From assembly GCF_002234675.1 (NCBI RefSeq), contig NC_019867.2, forward strand, positions 25,471,166-25,535,165: DNA of 64,000 nucleotides, in the 5' to 3' direction. Shown piece by piece: positions 15,193-24,431 of the stretch. Position 1 is the first letter of the stretch, and every line of letters starts with the position of its first letter. A model generated the notes under the pieces. That model was not told the DNA's origin, made no database searches, and saw only the letters and a list, made by a program, of their open reading frames with translations. The DNA comes from Oryzias latipes. Its lineage: Eukaryota > Chordata > Actinopteri > Beloniformes > Adrianichthyidae. Made by a program: the position numbers and the translations under genes.

Positions 15193-18100
15193 CTTGCGTG
15201 TGTGTGTGTGTAAGGAGAGAAGGGGGGTGAGCATGGACCGGGGGAGTGTCGGAGAACCGTAAATTAAAAATAAGGTGTCTCGCCCAAAAGTTTTGGAGTC
15301 TTTCTTAACCCACTCTGGAGGCTGAGGGTTCAGAACGGAAAAGAGAACCCCGAGGAAATCTCCCGTGTGTTTCTGACTACGGTCAGATAAGAGAAGTCAT
15401 CGCGCAGGAAAGGTTGAACACTTGGATCAAACTGTTAGTACAGCACGTCTGCAAACACTTCCTCATTCAAAACTCAGAAAGAGCCGAGCAGCCCTCCTTT
15501 TTTTCCTCCCCCGTGCATCCCCTCTAGTCTGGAGCGCCCAAGGCAACGCCTCCTTCCGTCGCCGCCTTGCCTCCATGACAACCGCAATCACAAACGTCCA
15601 AAAGAGGTCCGCGGAGTGCGGAAATACTGCCACGTAGTCCTCAGAACGTCTACGTTTGATAGTTTCAGCATTGTATAGTGTAAATGCAGAAATCAGATAC
15701 GGGTCACTTTTAAAAGATGATGTAAGCGGGTCGTCAAAAAAATCGGATATAGTCAGAAAATCGGATATGAGCATCAAGACCTGCAGTGTAAAGGCGGCCA
15801 TGATGAACTCAGGTATGTCCTTTAATTGACATCACAGCTGTTTTCAAACCCATAATCAGTCAGTCTGCCTATTTAAAGGGAGACAAATAGTCATGTTGCT
15901 GTTTGGTGAAAAAGTGTGAACCACACTGAACATGGACAACAGAAAGCAAAGGAGAGAATTGTCCCAGGACATTAGAAACAAAATTATAGACAAACATCGT
16001 AAAGGTAAAGGCTATAAAACCATCTCTAAACAGCTTGAAGTTCCTTTGACGACAGTGGCAAATATTATTCAGAAGTTTAAGACCCACGGGACAGTAACCA
16101 ACCTCCCTGGACGTGGCCGGAAGAGGATAATTGATGAGACGGATAGTTGGAACTGTATCCAAAGAGCCCAGAACAACCTCCAAAGACATTAAAGGTGAAC
16201 TCCTAGATAAAGGTACATCAATGTCAGATGGTAAATGGTAAATGGCGTATACTTATATAGCGCCTTTCTTCCTACAAGGACAATGCGCTTTACAGTCACA
16301 GACCCATTCACCCAGTCACACACACATATTCACTCACACATTCACACACTGGTGGCGGCTCCGCTGCCAAGCACAGGCGCCCGCCTACCACCAGAGGCAA
16401 GGTGGGGTTCAGTGTCTTGCCCAAGTACACTTCGACTCATGGGCGTGCAAGGCGGGAATCGAACCTGCAATCTTACGATCATGGGTCGACCGCCCTACTG
16501 CTGCACCACGGCCGCCCCAGATCGCACCATTCGTCCTTGTTTGAGCCAGTGTGGACTTCATGGGAGACGACCAAGGAGGACACCACTGTTGAAAGGAAAT
16601 CATAAAAAAAGCCAGACTGGAATTTACAAAAATGCATGTTGACAAGCCATAAAGCTTCTGGGAAAATGTCCTTTGGACAGATGAGACCAAACTGGAGCTT
16701 TTTGGTAAGGCACATCAGCTCTATGTTGGTAGACTCAAAAATGAAGCATCCAACCAAAAGAACACTGTCCCTACTGTGAAACATGGAGGAGGCTGCTTTG
16801 CTGCATCTGGCACAGGGTGTCTTGAAGTTGTGCAAGGTCAAATGAAATCTCAAGAATATCAAGGCATTCTGGGTAGAAATGTGCTGCCTAGTGTCAGAAG
16901 TCTTGGTCTCAGTCGCAGGTCATTGGTCTTCCAACAGGACAACGATCCAAAACACACAGCCAAAAATCACCAAGAATGGCTGAGAGAAAAGCGTTGGACC
17001 ATTCTGAAGTGGCCTTCTATGAGCCCACATCTGAATCCCATTGAACATCTGTGGAAGGAGCTGAAACATGCAATTTTGGAGAAGACTCCCATCAAACATG
17101 AGACAACTGGAGCAGTTTGCTCATGAGGAGTGGGCCATAATACCTGTGAACAGGTGCAAAAGGCTCATTGACAAATACAGAAACCGTTTAATAGCAGTGA
17201 TTGCCTCAAAAGGTTGTGCAACAAAATATTAAGTTAAGGGTACCATCATTTTTGTCCAGCCCTATTTCATTTTTTTAATAACTCTGTTAATCAACAACTC
17301 AAAAGTAATGGCTGATTTTGATTATTTAATTTTCAATACATTATAATTTATTGTTAACTTTGAACGTTTCAAGTCATTTCAGTGAGCATTGTGGACTTTC
17401 TGTCTTTAACTGAACCACTGTATGTCAAGCGTAAGACATGCGAGGTCATGTAAAAAGCCTGTTCTGTAATCGCCTCCTCTCTACCACACTGTCCTCTTCA
17501 GCTTCACTACTAGAGCAACGAACCACGGTGCAATTCCTGAGTCCTTTCAATTCTAATAAAATTATTTACATGCGAATATCATTCTATTCCAAACCAAGCT
17601 GACAAACCCTTTCTAGGTGACTAGTGGTTTGAACGGCGCAGAGGTGAAACTTAGGTCCATGACAGCAGTGGTCCTTAACCTTTTTCAGGCCACAGTCCGG
17701 TTTAATGTCAGACAATAGATTCGCGAACCAGCCTGAACAAAGTGGGCATTTGGTCTTTTTCTTTTTTTAGTCTCCAGCAGCGTCGTTGTAACATTAGACG
17801 GGTGGTTGCTGAATATTATGCATTATGGTGGGAACAGCTGTCACAATAAATGCATTTTTGGAGTAAAGGCTCCTTGTGTAAATCTGTTAAATGCAGATTT
17901 TTTTTTTAAATCAAAGGCTCTTTTTCTGTTTCCTCACTGGCTCTTTTCTGTAAAAAAAAAAAAACAAAAAAAACTTTCCAAATACATTTGCTTTTTGTTA
18001 ACTTGGGGGGTCTCAATTTAGCAACACGGCGCAGCTGCTTAAAAAAAGTAGTTCATGTGTTTTCCACACGTGACTGAGTGACTTGACATGAGTTAAGAAT

Positions 18101-21100
18101 GAGGCCGAGGGGATGGAGAGAATCCAGCAGATTTTCAAAATAAAACTTTCTTTCGTCTGCATCCCCCCCTGTCCCACGGACCGGTACAGGACCACGACCC
18201 AGGGGGACCACTTCCTTACAGTCTATATGAACATGTAAATTAATTTCTGTCGACTCTTCTAATTGAAAAAAACCTACATGTGAGTCTTTTGAAATGTAAA
18301 AAGCTGTCACTGCCTTTTAATAATTTAGCATTATGGTATGTAACGGGTTGAACATGTGAGATGCTAAACACTGGGAAGCTAAGAATATAGGATCATTTGC
18401 TCACCTTTCCTCTGCTTCTACTTGGGATTTATAGACTTTACTGCCACCATAGTCTTTAATGCCTTGAGGGGGAAGAATATGGCAGGTGTTAAAAGCTGTA
18501 GAAAAGCATCTAAGCCATCAGTGATGATTCTTTTTACCTTTTTAGTTGGTAAAATATATGTAGGGTCAAGTAAATCAACAAAATTTCTAAATCCTTCATC
18601 CTCTACCACTGAAAATGGCTGACTGTCCTTGATCACCATGTCAACCAGAGCATCGTCTAATAATTGTTTCCTGGAATCTGGAGAAAGAAAAGTAAGAAAA
18701 AAAGAGGTTGAACATGTAAAAAATAAAGAAAAAAAAGAAAAATTTTCGTTAGATTGGGTCCATAACATTCATATTTTTGTGTTTAGTCCTGATTTATTCA
18801 CAGATGTCTCTGTTTTGGTATGGGCAGTCATTTTATTAGGCTGCATTTAAAAAAAATCTTTTTAAGGCCTCAGTTTTTTTGTTCACTCCGTTTTACTTTT
18901 TTTCAAAGCAGATTGTTTTATTTTGTACGGAGTAAAACAGAATAAACCCGAGGGTTGCTCGTCCAATCGGGCTTCCTGTGATTTCACGTCAACAGAAATA
19001 AAGTTTATTATTACTAATCATTATTACCGTAAACTACTTTTCCTAACAAATGTGAACCACTTTGTGGTCCATCTGTCAGTTCAGGTGTTTTGTTCTACAT
19101 CTGCAGATAAAGAAAGAAACCTAAAAGTCATACATGTATGACTTTACATCTTTGAGGAATACTATAGTCAAACTTAAGGGAATACTTTTAAACAACAAAA
19201 ACAAGTAATTTATATTGTGGTTTAGAAATAACTTACACAACAAATTACTATTGGACAAGTACCTGTGCAACAAGGTAGCTTCGTAATTTGAGGACCACAT
19301 TTTTAACACATTATGAGCCAAACCTTTACTAAAATTGTGTCGCCAAAAAAAAAGCATTTTTTTCTTCTTTTTTTTTTTGCATCTTGCGCATGTTTACAAC
19401 CATGACTAGTCTCTGCTGAAACACTGCATCGCCCAGCTTTTTGCACACACACACAACACTCAGGAATTCCTGAGGAAACAAACAGCCAACCTTTGCTCGG
19501 CCTGTCTCCAGGCTCATGGAAGGACCGGTGATGTCTGATCATGGACGACGTGTTGTTGTTGTAACCAACCTCCTTGTCACAAATTCGACATTTCACCTTA
19601 AAAACAAATATAAACACGTGAGCAGAAATCCAGCAACTCGCTGCATCCGACAGACACACACCCCAGAGTCTACCTTGGTGGGAGAAATCATGTCAAAATA
19701 CTCCCACGTGGGTGAAAACTTTCTTTTGGGTCCCGGTTCCATAGCAGGTCTGCAGAACTCTCCCGAAGCGCTGCATAAAGGAGCAAAACGCCTCTCTGCG
19801 CTAGGAGGCCTAGAATGTCGTCATGACGTCACGCGTTGGAGCTACGCTGCCATGCTCACGCTGCGGCATAACGCCACACCCGGAAGTGAAGGGCCTTTTT
19901 GTGTGTTGTCAAATTCAAAACAGAGTTTACAAAAATACGTAAACCTACAAAGATTTTCTTCACACAAATGAAAGTATAAAAATTTTGAACAATATCTTAT
20001 AACAAAATATTCAACCTAACATACAACAATGAAATTAAAAAAACAATTAAAATTAAAATATGGGCCTGCTAAGTAGATATAATAAATTAAAAAAAAAAAC
20101 TTTGAGCATTCTAATTATTTTTGTTAATTTGATTGTAAATTTTAATTTTTACTATAGAGACAAAAGTTATTAAAGATTATAGATTACAGATGAAAAAACC
20201 TGAAACCTTCACTTAATCATCAGAAATATTTAAGTTTTTACCTAATCGTTTTAATCGTCTATTTTAAAGTTATTTTAATGGTTCATAAACAATTTTTTAT
20301 ATAAAATATTATGTGTTTTTATCTGGTTCCGAATTCTGCTTTTACCCTTGTATTCTTTTCACACAGTTCAATGAAAATCCCTGGAAGTGTTTTCACCAAG
20401 TACTGCATTTTGCACAGATTGATCTTGAATTATGAGTGTTTTTGCCAGCCATAATTTATGTTTATCAATTTCTGATCATTAAAAAGTACTGATACTGGGT
20501 TTGTGTTCCTAGATATGTGGATGCTGCTGCCCTCCGCGTGCATGCATGTGAAGGACACGGTGAAACAGGCAGAGAGCGCATCACATCCAGTCAAGGCAGC
20601 ACCGTCAGCCCTCAACCCGACCCAATTCCTCCTTTGCCTCAGACTCAACAAGCTAACAAAGAATCTATAAGTGTTAATACAAGTCCAGCTTCCTCTATGG
20701 TACTGACAGATGTTTAATGTTTTTTTTAGTTTTTGTTTGTTTCTAAACATTCAGAAAAAATGGATTGAAAATATTTAGGCCTGAAATCTTTTTCTGGATG
20801 ACTGTTTAACTGCTTCATGTTAAAGGTTTATTCTTCTGCAATCCTCCAAAGAAGAATAAATTCTTCCAATAGTAATGCTCCTATTTCATCCAGCAAGAGG
20901 AATTTCTTATATTCCTTTAACACAAAGCAAAGATATTTTCATTCTTTTTCATGTTTGTGTTCTTTGATAAATGTATTTTCCTCAAATAGTTTGTGAGAGT
21001 GTGAATAGAGAATGTATTCAGATGATCATTTTTATAAATCACAAGATGCATGCGACACAATTTCACAGTAAAAATATTTTCTAATCTAAATTCTACAAAT

Positions 21101-21289
21101 CAAAGCAACACAAATAGTAAAACCAAAAGTAATTAATGTTTGTTTTGTCTGCAGGTCTGCACTCTTCTATTCAAGGCCTTGTCCTCAGAGCACGATGACA
21201 ACGTTTGTGCTGCAACTCCGCCTGTTCTGGCTGGTTACAGCGATGAGGAAATGATGGAGGAGTTCTGTCCAAAAAGCCCTTCTCTGTGA
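9903..21289 (+). CDS. rad9b: RAD9B checkpoint clamp component, 11 exons
   Basis: Exons are 9903-9936, 10149-10219, 10989-11129, 11515-11629, 12169-12268, 12550-12656, 12814-12920, 13904-13968, 14074-14196, 20513-20699 and 21155-21289, giving 1185 nt and 394 residues. Rad9 forms the PCNA-like 9-1-1 ring with Hus1 and Rad1, which is loaded at damaged DNA to activate ATR. The PCNA-like part (residues 1 to about 285) shows [72 protein letters not shown] and [19 protein letters not shown]. The tail (about 110 residues, S/T/P-rich) ends with an acidic patch ([11 protein letters not shown]). RAD9B is preferred over RAD9A from [16 protein letters not shown] and the PPTC7 neighbour. Exon 10 has an in-frame stop (20715-20717) just past its donor, which would give a shorter isoform if unspliced. 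Confidence 0.93.
10345..10500 (+). mobile_element. L2-type LINE/SINE 3' tail fragment
   Basis: Contains the phrases TTCATCTTCTAAAGCCG, TTTTGGGGTCGCGGGGCTGC, GGAGCCTATCCCA and GTCAGTCTGTCGCAGGGCCA. These are typical of the very common 3' tail of fish L2 (Maui-like) elements. It lies in rad9b intron 2; the 5' part is absent. Confidence 0.7.
11231..11434. mobile_element. MITE with TTAA target duplication (piggyBac-like)
   Basis: Perfect 13-nt inverted ends CCCTTGTGCTATC (11231-11243) and GATAGCACAAGGG (11422-11434) are each flanked by TTAA. The element is 204 nt and non-coding. TTAA duplication with CCCTT ends suggests mobilisation by a piggyBac-type transposase. It lies in rad9b intron 3. Confidence 0.85.
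13110..13570. other. rad9b intron 7 sequence, nothing recognised
   Basis: Unique-looking sequence with a short CA run and no convincing exon or repeat boundary. The short open frames here lack supporting splice sites or known motifs. Confidence 0.4.
14650..15799. mobile_element. Non-autonomous DNA element nested in the Tc1-like element
   Basis: The inverted ends GGCCGCCTTTACACTGCA (start) and TGCAGTGTAAAGGCGGCC (end) are perfect over 18 nt. The triplet ATG flanks both sides (14647-14649 and 15800-15802), consistent with a 3-bp target duplication. The element is 1150 nt, CpG-richer than its surroundings and has no transposase. The motif ATCGGATA recurs near both ends. A 3-bp duplication points to PIF/Harbinger, but the ends do not let me name the superfamily. 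Confidence 0.8.
15128..15212. repeat. (GT)n microsatellite
   Basis: About 27 GT units, a short GC run and more GT units lie inside the nested element at 14650-15799. Open frames on both strands here are products of the repeat. Confidence 0.95.
15932..17126 (+). pseudogene. Tc1-type transposase, broken
   Basis: The N-terminal part starts at 15932 with a helix-turn-helix region ([19 protein letters not shown], then [16 protein letters not shown]) and a GRGRKR linker. After a frameshift and a SINE insertion, the catalytic part resumes at about 16660 ([11 protein letters not shown]). It continues from 16776 with [19 protein letters not shown] and [11 protein letters not shown], which hold the second Asp and the final acidic residue of the DDE triad. 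It ends early at 17126. The frames are not continuous, so no active transposase is made. It is oriented with rad9b. Confidence 0.9.
16222..16519 (-). mobile_element. tRNA-derived SINE, reverse orientation, inside the Tc1 transposase
   Basis: On the minus strand the right end starts GGGGCGGCCGTGGTGCAGC (box A-like), followed by CAGGTTCGATTCCCGCC (box B-like). The tail is a TTTACCAT-type repeat at 16229-16243. The internal phrase TTGCCCAAG is shared with the SINE at 2.1 kb. It interrupts the transposase gene and so is younger than the Tc1-like element. Confidence 0.8.
17660..18218. mobile_element. Probable non-autonomous hAT element
   Basis: The left end CAGTGGTCCTTAACCTTTTT and the right end (reverse complement AAGTGGTCCCCCTGGGTCG) resemble the common fish hAT ends starting CAGTGGTYC. 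Inside are the usual phrases on ACCGGTACAGGACCACGACC. No 8-bp target duplication was confirmed by eye. Confidence 0.5.
18418..19742 (-). CDS. hAT-derived BED zinc-finger protein, short, four exons
   Basis: Read on the minus strand, exons 19742-19674, 19596-19491, 18677-18538 and 18462-18418 join with canonical GT-AG borders and matching phases. They form an open frame of 360 nt (119 residues). Exon 2 holds a BED-type finger ([18 protein letters not shown] then [12 protein letters not shown]...H....H). Exon 3 resembles the region before the catalytic core of hAT (ZBED1-like) transposases ([30 protein letters not shown]). Exon 4 ends [14 protein letters not shown]. The RNase-H catalytic core and the C-terminal dimerisation domain are missing, so it cannot be an active transposase. 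It could be a decayed hAT element or a small DNA-binding protein derived from one. It lies antisense in rad9b intron 9. Confidence 0.55.
19743..19900 (-). promoter_or_regulatory. Possible promoter of the BED-finger gene, with CRE-like site
   Basis: A CpG-rich patch lies just upstream of the antisense BED-finger start. It contains the palindrome TGACGTCA (19824-19831) inside a larger TCATGACGTCACGCG context, a consensus CREB/ATF site. Promoter activity is inferred only from position and composition. Confidence 0.35.
19980..20512. other. End of rad9b intron 9, AT-rich
   Basis: Low-complexity AT-rich sequence with no recognisable element or exon. Confidence 0.5.
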
Positions 21290-24200
21290 GAGCTGTTAAG
21301 ATGTCATCTGTTCTGACTTGTTCTTTCTGCTAAAAGCAATAGAGTTCACATTTAGTTTGAATTTCCCTTCATTATCAAGCTTTGCGTTTCAGTGACTTAA
21401 GGCATGTAGCTTCCTGCTCAGAGGCTGCTTTAAATATTCAGGATGAAGGCATCCTTCTTTGATAATTTATATCCCGACTAGCTTTTCAAAATGTGTATTA
21501 ATTAAAAGCGAACGGTAATCCTAAAAGTTTGGAGCATTGTTGATTTCGCGGAGAGAAATTTTATTCCAGCAAATATTCAAATGCCAAATGAATGTGAGAC
21601 TAACCCACACAAAGAACAAACTGTCCTTGAGTGTTATCTGCGACTGGCGTGCACAGCAGTTCAGGCCGAAGAACGCTGTACACAGCCAGATGTCATGAAG
21701 CCTTGGTGTGAAAAAGCAGCCTTGAATGGTTTGGAGCAGCTGGTGGGAAGAAACCCCCCCTTGTTCAGTCAAACATGACGTTTGTGTCACAGCAAAGAAG
21801 CACACCATGATAATAAATACTATATTCTTTATTTAAATAAAATACAGATTGGATTTCCCCTTGACAGTGCCGAGACCTCCTTACATGTTTATGGTCAACG
21901 TGGTCTAGAAGATGAAGTCAATGGGAGATGGACAGAAAATGAGTGGAGGTGTGAGTCAGGATGCAGGGGCAGTGGTAGAACCAGAACATTCGCCTAAAGC
22001 TGCTTAGATTGTCATCAGGGATCACACTTTTAAGTGTGAGCCATCCAGTGCCAGCCGAAGTGACGACAGACACAGCAGTTAACGTTCCACTACACGAGTG
22101 CAGACCACTGACTGTAAATGAGAACTGGACCGAGTGAGACCAAGTAAAAATGTCTCCAACCAAATGAAGTCCATGCATTCAGTCGCAAATTTGGGGGGGG
22201 ATTTGCCTTGTTGGAGCCAAATGACATCAGTATGCAGTGATTAGTCCGAGTCAGTTTGGGTCGACGCCTCTATGGCAACAACTCTCGCCAATCAGGAGGG
22301 GGCTTGCTGGAAGTCGACACCCCCACTACAAGGAAGCGGGCTTGGGAAACTTTGGTTATATTTTATTTCCCACCCTACTTCCTAACTTCTAAAAAAAAAA
22401 AAAACTATTGAGTGCAGGACTATCTAGTGCCCTGGACTTTAAATGCAATTCAGACACCGTGCTAACTACATTTTTTTGTTTTTTAACTGCAAATATAATA
22501 TAATTGATTTCATAAAGTAAAAACCTAAGTAATACGAGCATTTAACAAAGATTCATTGAATCTACTACATTTTAAAGATGAAAATTAGGAATATTATGTG
22601 AAAAAAAGACATTGTGGTCTATATTCTCCAATCCAGTGAGCAATGTTGGGAAATTTCTAGGGCACTTAATTTTGGAATTGTAGATTTTGCCAGCACTGCA
22701 AAATGGCAGATGCACTATATAGTGAGAAGTATTGGACTTGGGGCGCCAGCAGGCACCACATACTTTTATTGAGGCATCACATTGGTCAGTTTTTAACTGA
22801 ACTAGGAAGACCATGTTAAAAAAAAAAAAAAAGGTAATAGAGCAAGAAAGGTTATTCTGAAAAATATGACAGTGATAGCTGTTTATTTCTCAATAGATGT
22901 TTACGGGATTTTGGCTTGGATTGGGTACGTCCTGTTAGGAACGCAAAGGGGGGAGGAGTCTCTCAGTCCAGTTCTCATATAATGCAATGAGGAGAGTTTG
23001 GTTTCTAAACTTTAAGACTACGTGCAGAGATTTCGGGAGGGGAGGAATCCGGTGGGAATGAAAAAGCCTCTGTGTTTAGACAGCCGGCGCTGTTTGAACT
23101 CTTATGGCTACCGTACAGTTTCAGGTTGTGCTCTAAACACCTGGCATATAGGAGGTTGAGAGAACAAAATAGGAATTTGCCAGTATCAACATCACCTGAT
23201 ACAAGGCACATCATTACATTTTTTGCAAGTGCGCACACACAAAAACACAATTATTGTCTTCAACTGTGGGTCCAGACTGCAGGAAAGCACAGAACTCATT
23301 AGTAGTGGTGGGATGGAGACATGAGACCAGTATTCAGACAAAACCTACAGTGTGATTTTACCAAAAACAAAACAGCTTGATTGTGAACCACAGTTGAATC
23401 CAGGGCAGAACAGATCCAAAACAAAAAAGAAAAAGCTCTGAAGAGTTACAGAAATACACTTGGTCACGTGACCTACTTCCATTTTTCAGATATGTTCCTT
23501 AAGCTTTGTGCGTTTATGGCTGCCAGACTATTGAAGCCCAGTGGATATAAAGTAGTCTGAAACCTTCATACCCATTTCAGCAACACAGATTACCTCATAA
23601 AACAAACAAGCACGGATGCATTCGTCACACAACAACCCTTCCGTCCAGACAACACGCACAACCACAAGACTTCAGCAGCAGCAGTCATAAGATTAAAGGT
23701 AGGACATCCGTTTGACACACAATATAGTTCTAGAGAGGCTTCTGAACTATAAATAACTCTCCCATTATGTAACAAAATAGGTGCGAGTCCTAAACGGCAA
23801 CGTTAAGGAAAAGGCAGCTGTTGCCTCTCACTATGTAATCTTTATGGGTAAATCATCCACATGTATGCAAATGTACTCTTTATTCAGTAAAAACTAAAGA
23901 GTGCATGTTTCCTGAACACACACAGGAGTTTTTTTTCTACCTTTCTTTGTACCATGGACATCGGCGTGCACAGAGCAGCCTGTTCGTTGAGCCCTAGAGC
24001 TGCCATTTCCTGTACTCTTCCCTTCTTAACACCAACGGCGGCCATCATCATTTCCCTCCTCACAGGCCAGCTTGCGGCCTCTTTCTGACATCCCAACGCC
24101 ATCTGCCCCCGTTTTCAGTTTCAGCATCCTCTCTGTTTAATTCACCTTTTAGAGAAAAACCCCTTCTTCCTTTCTCATGAGCCCAGAGACTGCTTATCCT

Positions 24201-24431
24201 TGGCATTGGGATTACCCAACTAACCATGCAACACTGCCAAGATGCCAACAGTGGAAGCAGGCTAAAATGATTTTATGTTTCCTTCCTCTAACTCTTCTCT
24301 TAAGCGCACAGAGAAGATGACCTGTAAACAGTTTTGGAGGACAGGAAGCGGATAGCGTACGGCTGAGGGCGTCCATCTTTCATCCTGACCAGCAGGAAAC
24401 TAAGCAGTTTATCGCTTCCAGAGACAGAAGT
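21290..24431. other. Convergent 3' ends of rad9b and pptc7
   Basis: The two genes face each other across about 3.1 kb. A plus-strand AATAAA at 21812-21817 is a candidate end for rad9b (3' UTR about 525 nt). On the minus strand an AATAAA (plus TTTATT, 23879-23884) is a candidate end for pptc7 (3' UTR about 550 nt). The middle holds poly-G, poly-A and AT-rich sequence and no recognised exon. Confidence 0.5.

Larger units (their letters stand above)
14393..17420. mobile_element. Tc1-like transposon with long inverted ends, carrying two insertions
   Basis: Inverted terminal regions of about 190-220 nt run from 14393 (CAGTGGTGGACAAAATTG) to a GGTACC at about 14612, and from about 17240 (GGTACCATCATTTTTGTCC) to 17420 (...CCACTG). 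They match closely by eye in reverse complement and are flanked by TA, the Tc1/mariner target. The transposase region lies between. Two later insertions split it (14650-15799 and 16222-16519). Without them the element would be about 1.6 kb, the normal Tc1 size. It sits in rad9b intron 9. Confidence 0.88.

Noticed and set aside
15022-15262. Open frames of Thr-His and Val-Cys repeats on the two strands
   Set aside because: They are produced by the GT microsatellite inside a non-autonomous transposon.
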